From positions 1 through 64,000 of the forward strand of contig CAXULW010000012.1 in the NCBI GenBank assembly GCA_964252015.1: a stretch of DNA of 64,000 bases. The letters are read 5' to 3'. Made by a program: the position numbers and the translations under genes. How positions within the stretch are numbered: position 1 is the stretch's first letter; each line of letters opens with the position of its first letter. Of the stretch, positions 25,045-33,088 are shown one piece after another. The notes under the pieces were generated by a model. It worked only from the letters and a program-made list of their open reading frames with translations. It was not told where the DNA came from and made no database searches. This DNA comes from CAXSBR01 sp964252015. Its GTDB lineage: Bacteria > Actinomycetota > Actinomycetes > Mycobacteriales > Jatrophihabitantaceae.

Positions 25045-26325
25045 CTACTGCTGGTCGAAGAAGGTTTGGGCCTGCTTGCGGATCCTGGCGAGCTTCTTTG
25101 AGATTGGGCTGTGGTTGGCGTAGCCCATCGCGCTGGCGATGTCGGTCAGCTTGGTATAGCCGCTGGAGAGCAGGATGACGATCTGACGTTCCTTGGGATC
25201 GAGCAGCGCCATGAAGTCGGCGGAGACGAGTTGGCCCTCGACCTCGGTGTCGGGGCCCTGGACGGGAATGGTGTCGCTGAGTTCCACGAACCTGATCGAG
25301 ATCCTGTTGCGTTTGTGGTGCAGTTTCCGCTCGAAGTCTTCCCGGGCGTAACTCCACCGGGCGGAGAAGTCGTCCTGGACGCGGTTCGATCGCACGGCGT
25401 CGAGGATGCCGCGAAGCCGACCCGCGGCGTCGGCTTGGTCGACGACAGACTCGACGAACTCGGCTGCCTCGACCTCACCGCGCCAGAGGTCCCCTCCCGC
25501 GCGTGGCCACCCCGGCACGGCACCGTCGAGGACGGACCCGTCGATCAAGTGGATCTCACTCGGTAGGTCGCCCTCGCCTTGCACGAGCGGGAACTCGCGC
25601 AGCGTGGATTGGATGACGTCGGTGACCGGCGGGATCCAGTAGTCGAGGTTGTGGGCAAGAAGGCGGATCGGGTCGGTGGCGCTGAACGCCGCGAGGCCGG
25701 AACCGGAGTTCAGGTGGCGCCACACGGTCGATGCCCACGCTCGCGAGAGCCGCTGCTCGAAGTCGGCCGGCAGGTACTTCTCGATATCGATGGTCTCCGT
25801 GCCGAACGGCCACTGGCCCCGGCCGAGCAGTGGAAGCCCGAACCGGTCGCAGGTGTCTCGGCTGAGCAGGTGATAGAGGGGTGCGTATTCGTAGTACCGG
25901 GAGGGTGTGCGCGGCACGAAAATGACGTTTACGTCGCCGCGGTCAGCGATCTTGGCCAGGTCAGGAGTGAGGTCTTCTTCGTCGTCGAAGAACCGGCGCC
26001 GGAACTGGGCTGCCTCCCAGAGCTGGTTCCATTCGACGACCGCCAGCCGACGCTTCAGCGAATTGTCGTCCCGGAGGCCGCCTGGCGGCAGGGTGATCGT
26101 TACGTATTCAGGCAAGTCGGCTGCGACCGGGCGAACTATTGCCCGCTTGCTGAAGCCGGCTGACATGTTCCACAGCCGGGGGAACCGCCCGGCCTCGACG
26201 TCCGCTTCGGAGGCAAACACCGATTCTCGCTGCCACGCCTCGATCTGGGCAGGGCTGGGCTCACGGTCGTCAGCCGGGTCGATGTCGGTCATGGGCAAGT
26301 CCGGGGTGTCAAGTGTGTCGGTCAT
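25045..26325 (-). CDS. Large protein with C-terminal sigma-region-4-like helix-turn-helix
   Basis: 426 residues from ATG 26325 (MTDTLDTPDLPMTDIDPADD). The first 300 residues form an acidic, mostly soluble domain with no family I recognise. The last 110 residues contain a basic helix (FERKLHHKRNRISIRFVELS) resembling sigma region 3, and LLDPKERQIVILLSSGYTKL, TDIASAMGYANHSPISKKLA, which has the layout of sigma-70 region 4 (D-x-x-E-R/Q-x-I-V-x-L...G-x-x-x-x-x-I/A). It may be a DNA-binding regulator or a sigma-like factor with a sensor domain. Its neighbours on the same strand and just downstream are nuclease genes. Confidence 0.7.
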   Translation of the reverse strand: MTDTLDTPDLPMTDIDPADDREPSPAQIEAWQRESVFASEADVEAGRFPRLWNMSAGFSKRAIVRPVAADLPEYVTITLPPGGLRDDNSLKRRLAVVEWNQLWEAAQFRRRFFDDEEDLTPDLAKIADRGDVNVIFVPRTPSRYYEYAPLYHLLSRDTCDRFGLPLLGRGQWPFGTETIDIEKYLPADFEQRLSRAWASTVWRHLNSGSGLAAFSATDPIRLLAHNLDYWIPPVTDVIQSTLREFPLVQGEGDLPSEIHLIDGSVLDGAVPGWPRAGGDLWRGEVEAAEFVESVVDQADAAGRLRGILDAVRSNRVQDDFSARWSYAREDFERKLHHKRNRISIRFVELSDTIPVQGPDTEVEGQLVSADFMALLDPKERQIVILLSSGYTKLTDIASAMGYANHSPISKKLARIRKQAQTFFDQQ

Positions 26326-26646
26326 ATCTACACCACGACGGTTCGAGGTCGATCCGTTCCGGGGCCGGTGATTTCCGACGACGGATCTTGCCCCTTTGAT
26401 TCTCGGGCAGGGTTGTCGTTCGTCGGAGGGCCGCGGTCTGCCGGCGCGGAGCGGGCCGATCTGCATCTCGACGGTGCGTTGTCTTGCGCGACGATGTTCT
26501 TGGAGATGCCTTGCCGGTCATTGCTGGCGTCGTTTCATGGGAGCCGTCGCAATGTGGCATTCCTCGCCCGTAGACGAGGCGGTGAGACGAGCGTGGTTTC
26601 TCAAGGCTGTTTCGCGTGCCCTTTGGCCCGACGCATCGCTGCGCAC

Positions 26647-27657
26647 CTATGTAGAGGCGGTCCACCCGGACGGTCTGGATGCCAGCCGGTAGACGCCACG
26701 GCTTACCCGGACGAGGTCGTCGGTGTGGTTGGCGTGATGGACGGGCGCGTTGGCACACATCACTGAAGTCACATACGTGCGCACAGTCGACTCTGAGTAT
26801 CGCGACCCGCGACGGTTCATCTCGGTGGCGACCTCGTCGACGCGAAACAAGCCGCCGCCGCGGCGAGAGAGTTCCTCAGCCACGGCGAGCACTTCGTCAC
26901 GACAGGAGCCGCTTCGCGCAGCCGCGACCACAGACCGAACGGCAGCCTCGTCTGACGTGCCGGGAGCTATTTCGGTTTCGGCTTCAATGTCGTTCGTCGT
27001 CGACGGTGCTGATGCCGCGTGCTCGGTTGGCACCTCGACGAGGAGAACCCGGAGTGTCGCACTGGGGAGCGTCGAGTAGTCCCGCCATCCGAGGGTGTGG
27101 GCCCCCGCCAGGGCGAGGTCGACCTCGCGGCCCTTCCGTGTTCCAGCACCGGTGTTCGGTCCCCAGGAGCGGATGCCGGAAAGTACGGTGCCCTCGCCGA
27201 GGCGGAACGCGGCGGCGTTCGTCTCCTTGAGGTCAGCGCCGGGCTTCCAGTAGCTAGGGTCGTTGGTTAGCACGACCACCGCGCCGTCGCAGCCGGTACG
27301 GCTGGCCACGAACCTCTCGACCCTCACGATGTCCTTGACGCAGTCGTACGCGCGGATGTCCTGGGCGCCCTGGTCCTTCAGCTCGAACCGCTCGCCGTTC
27401 ACCGCGCCGCTCCAGCGCCGAGTCAGGTACTTCAATTCCACGGCGGTCGACCGGCCAAGATCCGGTCTGTTGAAGTCCAGGTCGAGGTGAACTCCGGGCG
27501 CGGGACGGGTTTCCAACCGGACACGCATCGCCGGGTCATGGCTCTGCACGAGCCACGCGAAGGCGTGCTGAAAATCGGCTTCGGAGTGAAAGACCGGACG
27601 GGCGACAGCCAGCTGCGCGAGCACCTTGCCGAGATCGACCGAGCCAGCTAGAAGCAC
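26647..27657 (-). CDS. PD-(D/E)XK-like nuclease with C-terminal winged-helix (DUF7669-like) domain
   Basis: 336 residues. Near the N-terminus, FHSEADFQHAFAWLVQSHDP, then HLDLDFNRPDLGRSTAVELK and YLTRRW follow the nuclease core: Glu in the first helix, D at the second strand and E-x-K (VELKY) at the third. The conserved acidic residue plus ELK motif supports a restriction-endonuclease fold. The C-terminal 75 residues (CRDEVLAVAEELSRRGGGLF, then VDEVATEMNRRGSRYSESTV and RTYVTSVMCANAP) are a winged-helix domain with the RTYVTSxMCANAP signature, known from nuclease-associated DUF7669-type tails. I infer a DNA-targeting nuclease, possibly a restriction- or defence-type enzyme. No methyltransferase partner is nearby. 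Confidence 0.75.
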   Translation of the reverse strand: MLLAGSVDLGKVLAQLAVARPVFHSEADFQHAFAWLVQSHDPAMRVRLETRPAPGVHLDLDFNRPDLGRSTAVELKYLTRRWSGAVNGERFELKDQGAQDIRAYDCVKDIVRVERFVASRTGCDGAVVVLTNDPSYWKPGADLKETNAAAFRLGEGTVLSGIRSWGPNTGAGTRKGREVDLALAGAHTLGWRDYSTLPSATLRVLLVEVPTEHAASAPSTTNDIEAETEIAPGTSDEAAVRSVVAAARSGSCRDEVLAVAEELSRRGGGLFRVDEVATEMNRRGSRYSESTVRTYVTSVMCANAPVHHANHTDDLVRVSRGVYRLASRPSGWTAST

Positions 27658-27900
27658 GGCCGCACGATAGCGCGTCGCCGCTAGTCAGGTCTTACGTCGG
27701 TACGTGGCTCGAGTGGATGTTGTCGGATGGCCATCCTAAGATGTGCGCACTGGCAGCTGTACCTGCCAGCCTCCGAGTCGTCCGGCCCCCACGCGGCCAC
27801 CGGCATCGATGGACAAGGGCCTCCGGCCCGTACAGGTTCCCTTCTTCGGCATGCCACCAGCAACCGTCGAGGGCGTGGGGCTCAGCGGGGCGGAGTGAGC

Positions 27901-28734
27901 ATGACCAGCAGGAACAACCGCGCCAAGAAAGAAGCCCGGGACCGTCAGAAGGCGACCGGTGAGACGTACACGGCGGCTCGGCGGCACACCGCAGTGAGCC
28001 GGGTCCGACAGTTCATCGACGATTGCTGCGCCAACTGCCTCCAGCCGCTGCCGCTGGCCGAGGAGAAGCTGTTCTGCTCGCCGCTGTGCCGCTATACCGC
28101 CGACACGGTGCGCTACTCGCGCCGCGTCGTACGCGACGGCCGCATCGACAAGGACCCCGACGTGTTGCGCGCCGTCCAGACCCGCGTCGCCTTCATCCTG
28201 GCGGGTGGCTACGACCGCGAGGGCCGTGCGCTGCCCCGCTCGGTCCGGGAATCCGTCTGGCAACGCGACGCCGGACAGTGCCAGTCGTGCGAGAAGCCCG
28301 GCGAGGAGATTGACCACATCGACGGATCATCGCCGGACCCAGCCAACCTCCAGTTGCTGTGTAAGGAATGCCACCACGCCAAGACCGCCCTGCGGATGGT
28401 TCCCGCGTCCCCCACGATGCAGGCCGAAGTCGAAAGCCTGTTCACGACGCGGGTCGCGGTCGACGAGCCGATCCTGCTCAGCGACGACGAAGTCAACTGG
28501 TCTTCTATGTGGGCCGGCCTGAAAAAGGCACGGAGCGAACGCTTCTACAGCCTGATGCTGGAAAATGGCCGCGACCCCGATGACTACCCGCCGGCCAACC
28601 GCCGCCGTGAGATGGTCGCCGACCTGGAGGACATGTATGCCGATGCGTACTCCGACAGCGGCCGCACCGCGGACGACGACTCCGGCTACGGACCCGGCAG
28701 CTACTACGCACACGCGATGGCAAAAGACGACTGA
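27901..28734 (+). CDS. HNH endonuclease-family protein
   Basis: 277 residues from ATG 27901, where the coding pattern starts. A basic N-terminus (MTSRNNRAKKEARDRQKATG) is followed by a zinc-finger-like CCANCLQPLPLAEEKLFCSP. The HNH region is RDAGQCQSCEKPGEEIDHID, then PANLQLLCKECHHAKTA: the two CxxC motifs hold zinc and EIDHID / NLQLLC / HHAKT give the His-Asn-His catalytic core. The C-terminus is acidic. Probably a phage- or mobile-element-derived homing or packaging nuclease, or a defence nuclease. Divergent from the PD-(D/E)XK gene. Confidence 0.85.
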   Translation: MTSRNNRAKKEARDRQKATGETYTAARRHTAVSRVRQFIDDCCANCLQPLPLAEEKLFCSPLCRYTADTVRYSRRVVRDGRIDKDPDVLRAVQTRVAFILAGGYDREGRALPRSVRESVWQRDAGQCQSCEKPGEEIDHIDGSSPDPANLQLLCKECHHAKTALRMVPASPTMQAEVESLFTTRVAVDEPILLSDDEVNWSSMWAGLKKARSERFYSLMLENGRDPDDYPPANRRREMVADLEDMYADAYSDSGRTADDDSGYGPGSYYAHAMAKDD

Positions 28735-28789
28735 ACCTAGCCGGCTGCGCCAGTGCAGCGCCCGACAGCGCTGGTGAGAGGCTGACGGC

Positions 28790-29661
28790 GTGGCCAACGA
28801 TCTGAGTGCGCAGGTGATCGCTCAGGTGTCAGAACGCTTGGGCCAGTGCGTGTACATGCTCGTCGACCCGCGCGATGCCCGCCCCTTCTACGTCGGCAAG
28901 GGCAGAGGTGTACGGATGCTCGCCCACGGACTTGAGGCCCGCAACGACGTCGTCGAGGATGACGGCACCAAGGTCGCTCGCATCCGCGAGATCCGCAGCG
29001 CCGGGCTCGAGCACCAGATCTGGATCGCGCGGTACGGCCTGAGCAACGCCGAGTACACGGCCGTCGAAGCAGCGTCGATCGATGTGCTCACCTCATTCCC
29101 GGTCACGCCAGCGGCCGACGGTTCGACCCGCCGGCCGCTGGCCCTGCGCGGAGAGCTGACCAACGCACGCCGCGAGGACGCCCGGGAAGGGCCTCATCCT
29201 CCTCGCCCGCCTGGTCGACGAGCTCGCCGCCCCGACCCTCGACACGAGCCAGCCCCTTGCGTTGATCACGCTCAACCCATGGCAAGACCGGAAGGAGGCA
29301 ATCGCCGGAGGGCGGGTCCGGCCCGGAGCGGGCTTCAAACTCGAATGGAGTGACCCGGTGCTGCGTGACCGGGACGTCGCCCAGCTCGAGATGGCGGTGT
29401 CGAGCTGGTGGAAGCTCAACCCTCAGACGATAAAGCGGCGCGGGATCCGTTACGCGGTCCCGCTGTACCGGGGGGTGACCCGCGGCCTGCTGCGCATCGA
29501 CGGCCCGCAGCTGGGAGCAGCTCGACGGTGGCCGCTGGGGGTTCGTTGCTGCCCCAATCGTGGAAGGGCCGCTGTTCGACGAGGTCGTCGGTCGACACGG
29601 CCACCGGGTGGAGGGTCGGGCACGCGGGTCCCAGAACCCCATCCTTTACTGGCCACGGTGA
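28790..29661 (+). pseudogene. GIY-YIG (LEM3-like) nuclease-domain protein, two frameshifts
   Basis: The first frame (from GTG 28790) reads GQCVYMLVDPRDARPFYVGK, then GRGVRMLAHGLEAR: the GIY-YIG core is VYMLVDP / FYVGKG. The frame ends near 29185. The second frame (29190-29510) continues ILLARLVDELAAPTLDTSQP, LALITLNPWQDRKEA, TIKRRGIRYAVPLYRGVTRG. After another shift near 29510 the third frame ends WEQLDGGRWGFVAAPIVEGP, LFDEVVGRHGHRVEGR, ARGSQNPILYWPR. Corrected for the two shifts the protein would be about 290 residues. A nuclease gene lies just upstream, so this may have been a two-nuclease unit. Confidence 0.8.
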
Positions 29662-29861
29662 CCGCCGCGGGCGGCGTGGTGAACGGTGAACGGGGACGGA
29701 CGGACTTGCCCACGACGTACGAACAGGGTGTACCTGCACCGATGGGCCCGCGGCCAACTTCTTGATCAAGGGTCGACCCCAACACCGGCGTTGAGGACGT
29801 TCACTGAACTTGTCAAGTCGTCGCCGGCAAAGGTGTGGCCGAACCCGGGGAGATCACTGAG

Positions 29862-29880
29862 TATTAGGCACCGCCTAATA
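29862..29880. promoter_or_regulatory. Perfect palindromic operator upstream of padR
   Basis: TATTAGGC-ACC-GCCTAATA: 8-bp perfect arms with a 3-bp spacer, 21 bases before the padR start codon and overlapping the probable promoter (TATTGT at about 29887-29892). PadR-family repressors bind inverted repeats in their own promoters, so this is a likely autoregulatory operator. It also contains the most A+T-rich dyad in this part of the window. Confidence 0.75.
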
Positions 29881-29900
29881 GTGCTGCTATTGTGTGATAC

Positions 29901-30272
29901 ATGATAGTGGATGTCGACCGGCAGTCCCAGCTGCTGCGTGGAGCGCTGGACATGTGTGTGCTGGCATTACTCAGCGAACGACCCACGCACGCCTACGAGC
30001 TCAGCGTGCGCTTTGAGGAGCAGGGCCTGTCAGGTGTCGGTTACGGCACCATCTATCCGCTGGTAGCCCGCATGCGCCGACTGGGACTGCTGGACGAAAG
30101 CGCTCAGTCGAGCCCAAGCGGTCCGGCGCGAAGAGTCTTTACGGTCTCCCCCGCAGGACGGTCCGCGCTGTCGTCCTGGGTTCAGCAGTGGCTTTCCACT
30201 ACTTCTGCCATTTCCGGCTTACTAGCTGCGGTCGGAGCGGCGCCCGAACAGACGACAAAGGAGCGAACATGA
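29901..30272 (+). CDS. PadR-family transcriptional regulator
   Basis: 123 residues. The winged-helix begins LRGALDMCVLALLSERPTHA, YELSVRFEEQGLSGVGYGTI, YPLVARMRRLGLLDES, the classical PadR pattern (LL..G..HGYEL...L.........GT.YPxL.RLE..GL). The C-terminal part is short, as in PadR_s1 members that form dimers with the following membrane protein as partner gene. The stop codon overlaps the next start (ATGA at 30269-30272), so the pair is one operon. Confidence 0.92.
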   Translation: MIVDVDRQSQLLRGALDMCVLALLSERPTHAYELSVRFEEQGLSGVGYGTIYPLVARMRRLGLLDESAQSSPSGPARRVFTVSPAGRSALSSWVQQWLSTTSAISGLLAAVGAAPEQTTKERT

Positions 30273-30961
30273 CGGCACCGGAGCATTCAGCGGACATCGC
30301 CCTGGCGCTGAGCGCGCTTGACGGCGAATGGCGGAGGATGCAACTGTCACGCGACGATCGGAGTGAGTTGGGCGCCGACGTTGCCGGCGATCTCGAGGCC
30401 GCAGCCGCAGACGGTGTGGGCCCGGCTCAATTGCTCGGTCCTGACCCATCGCGTTTTGCTAGGGAGGCTGCCCAGTCCCGGGGATGTGTGCCAAAGCCCC
30501 GTGCGTTTGGTCGCACCCTTATCGGCGGCGTCCTAGGTTTGGTGGCGACCGCTGTCGTGGCCCTGCCAATCACTTGGGTGGTCTTTGCCGCCGTTGTCTC
30601 GGCGGTCGACCTGCCCTTTCGCGTCGGAGCCCTCGGAGGATTCCTGCTCTTCGGTGCACTGTCCGTGGTGGGGCTCTTCGGCACGCTCGCGGGAGTGGCG
30701 GCCGTCCTGCGCGGCCGTTGGGTGGGTCGCGCGACTGTGGCCCGGGCGGCGGCGTTGCTTCCGGTTATGGTCGGCGTAGCCGGAGGGATTGCCTATGCGT
30801 TCGCCGTGTACCGCCACGTAACGACGGACGACCGGACTGTCCTCATCGAGACCGTGATCGTGACCGCTGGGTGGATCTCGGCGATCATTGTTGCTCGCTG
30901 GTGGGCGCTGCGTACCGCACTTCAAACACGACGCGACGATCATGTCTTAGTCAGCCCCTGA
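30269..30961 (+). CDS. Membrane protein partner of PadR (HAAS/DUF1700-like)
   Basis: 230 residues from the ATG overlapping the padR stop. An N-terminal cytoplasmic segment with LALSALDGEWRRMQLSRDDR and a VAGDLEAAAADG stretch resembles the HAAS-type partner of PadR proteins. It is followed by four hydrophobic segments at about 88-108, 118-140, 157-178 and 190-210. In this gene pair the partner is thought to signal membrane state to the regulator. The exact family is inferred from the context and fold pattern. Confidence 0.75.
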   Translation: MTAPEHSADIALALSALDGEWRRMQLSRDDRSELGADVAGDLEAAAADGVGPAQLLGPDPSRFAREAAQSRGCVPKPRAFGRTLIGGVLGLVATAVVALPITWVVFAAVVSAVDLPFRVGALGGFLLFGALSVVGLFGTLAGVAAVLRGRWVGRATVARAAALLPVMVGVAGGIAYAFAVYRHVTTDDRTVLIETVIVTAGWISAIIVARWWALRTALQTRRDDHVLVSP

Positions 30962-30995
30962 TCATGCCCGCGACTTTGTGAATCGTTTGACTCGT

Positions 30996-32098
30996 TCACC
31001 CGCCGAGTCCGGAAACAATGTCACCGAGTGCGTAGGTGAGGGGCTGTTCGAGCTGTTGGTAGGTGCAGGACTCGGGGGTGCGGTCGTCGCGCCAGCGGAC
31101 GAAGTGGGCCAGGTGCCGGAAGCGGGTGCCTTCCATGTGCTCGTACTTGACCTCGAGCACTCGCTCGGGGCGTAGCGGCACGAAGGATAGGTCCTTGGTC
31201 GCGTTCCAGCGGCTGACGTTGCCGGGCAACCGCTGGCTCTGGTGGGCGTCGGCGCTGGCCCATTCCTGCCACGGGTGGTCCTCGCCGTCATCCAATAGCA
31301 GCGGCTCGAGTTCGTCGACGAGTTCGGCGCGGCGTTTCGCGGTGAACGCGCCGACCACGCCGACGTGCCGGAGCTGGTGATCGTCGTTGAAGAGGCCTAG
31401 CAGTAGAGACCCGACAAGTGGCTGCGCCTCGGTGGAGGTCTTGTGCCACCGGAACCCGGCGAGGACGCAGTCGACCGTGCGGACGTCCTTGATCTTGAAC
31501 ATGACCCCTTGTCCTGCTGGTATGTGCCGCTGAGCGGTTTGGCGATGACCCCGTCCAGGCCCGCGCCCTCCAGCTCGACGAACCAGCGCTGCGCTTCGTC
31601 GACGTCGGCAGTAGTCGGTGTGACGTGGATGGGTGGCTTCACGTTGGCCAATGCTTGCTCGAGGGCCCCGCGGCGCTCACTGAACGGGCGGCCGGTGTAG
31701 TCGTCGTCGCCTAGGGCGAGCAGGTCGAACGCGATGAACGAGGCGGGCGTTTTCTCTGACAGCATTGTCACTCGTGATACGGCCGGGTGGATGCGCTGCT
31801 GCAACGCCTCGAAGTCCAGCCCATCGTCGGTCGCGATGACGATCTCTCCGTCGAGGACGCAGCGTTCGGGCAACTCGGCCTTGACCGCGGCGACGAGCTC
31901 CGGGAAGTAGCGGGTCATCGGTTTCTCGTTGCGGCTGCCGAACTCGACCTCATCGGCGTCCCGGAAAATAATTGACCTGAATCCATCCCATTTTGGCTCG
32001 TAGGAGGCTCCGGGCGGGATTGTCGGCACTGCCTTCGCCAGCATCGGAGCGACGGGCGGCATGACGGGCAGCTTCATTGGGTCATTCTGACTGCTCAC
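30996..32098 (-). pseudogene. ATP-dependent DNA ligase (LigC/LigD-ligase type), frameshifted
   Basis: The 5' frame (32098-31397) has the adenylation motif YEPKWDGFRSIIFRDADEVE (Lys nucleophile), DGEIVIATDDGLDFEALQQR (motif III) and GLDGVIAKPLSGTYQQDK (motifs IV/V, IAKP). The frame then reads Gly-Ser-Cys-Ser instead of the expected Val-Met-Phe-Lys. The correct frame is picked up as MFKIKDVRTVDCVLAGFRWH (motif V/VI and OB fold), running to 30996. Deleting or adding one base at AAGGGGTC (about 31505-31512) restores the reading frame. Corrected length is about 366 residues. It is a stand-alone repair ligase without Ku or primase genes here. Whether the frameshift is real or a sequencing error in a short G run cannot be decided from the window. 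Confidence 0.85.
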
Positions 32099-32336
32099 CG
32101 GCGAAGGCGTTGCCGGGTTGGTTCAGGCGGCGCCGAGCTTCCTCACGTCGGCCGCGCAGATGGCGCAGGCTGTCTTCGAGGGCAGCGACCTCGCCGAGCC
32201 AAGCCTGGCCGCGAGCTTCGACCAGGCGCTGCTCGGCGTTGTCGGTCATCTCCTCCATCCGGCCGAGCTGGGCTGGGTCCACCCGCAGGAACCGGCAGCG
32301 GGTGCAGGCTTCTCTGCACCAAGCCAAGCCCATCAC
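32082..32336 (-). pseudogene. Tyrosine recombinase, C-terminal remnant
   Basis: Encodes CREACTRCRFLRVDPAQLGR, then QRLVEARGQAWLGEVAALED, LRHLRGRREEARRRL. This matches the C-terminal tail of the large recombinase next door, which ends ACVRCALLRPDPAQQQRLEQ then AEAERERWLGEIEGLQVSLA. The catalytic domain is missing. The start codon is inside old coding sequence. Confidence 0.75.
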
Positions 32337-32422
32337 AAACTGGGTGTTTCAGGGCAGCGGGTTGTTGAAGAGACGGTGTGTCCCTATCGGTTGGCTGCCT
32401 GCGACCGCCAACGTTGATGCGG

Positions 32423-32656
32423 TCAGCGGTAATCGCTGGTGCGATTGATCCAGAAGATGAACGGCGCAAGCGCGACTATGCCGAGCCCAATCAGCGACGA
32501 CCCGGCGTGGCGGTCGTGGCGAGCGATGAGCACCATGCCGACGACCTCGATCACGATGATCAATCCCATCGCGGCGAGCTGGAGCTTGCTACGCGAACGC
32601 ATACGCGCAGAAAAAGGCTGGCGGCTTGTCAGTCGCATCTTGGAGTGTCTCGCCAC
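32423..32656 (-). CDS. Small two-helix membrane protein
   Basis: 77 residues. An Arg-rich N-terminus precedes two hydrophobic helices, about 30-46 (AAMGLIIVIEVVGMVLIA) and 52-70 (SSLIGLGIVALAPFIFWI). Cytoplasm-facing positive residues (MARHSKMRLTSRQPFSARMR) fit an N-in topology. Function unknown. It may be co-transcribed with the next small membrane-protein gene. Confidence 0.6.
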   Translation of the reverse strand: MARHSKMRLTSRQPFSARMRSRSKLQLAAMGLIIVIEVVGMVLIARHDRHAGSSLIGLGIVALAPFIFWINRTSDYR

Positions 32657-32673
32657 AGCTTGGTCGACGGCCG

Positions 32674-32904
32674 TTACGTCCGTCGGAGCCGGGAAACGAA
32701 GATGAAGACCGTAGCGAAAATGATGCCGTCCATGATGAGCAGTTCCAGAGATGTATGAACCCCGAAAAACACGTCAGTGATCTTCTGGATGACCGTGGCG
32801 AGGGCAAAGCAGAAGACCCACATTCCTGCGTACCAGGCCGGCGAACGACGCGATGGGGGCGCGTTCAAGACTGTCCAAGCTCGCGCCAAACCGCCATCTT
32901 TCAC
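32674..32904 (-). CDS. Small two-helix membrane protein
   Basis: 76 residues, MKDGGLARAWTVLNAPPSRR, then two hydrophobic stretches, AGMWVFCFALATVIQKITDV and SLELLIMDGIIFATVFIFVS, and a short basic tail RLRRT. No family recognised. The gene lies 17 bases upstream of the 32423-32656 gene on the same strand, a probable operon. Confidence 0.6.
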   Translation of the reverse strand: MKDGGLARAWTVLNAPPSRRSPAWYAGMWVFCFALATVIQKITDVFFGVHTSLELLIMDGIIFATVFIFVSRLRRT

Positions 32905-33088
32905 CGCAGAAGCGTAGCAAGATCACCTAGGTTGAGCAGGTCGAAGAGTCTTGTGGCCGCTTCAGTAGGCGGGGTATACGTCCAACGCAGTTCGGGGTCC
33001 GGCTTGAGGGTGGACGTGCAGGAGGAGGAGTTGCGTGCAAGCACGCCTTCCTCAAGTCGATGATTCGTCGGGGTGTCGGACACGCGGG

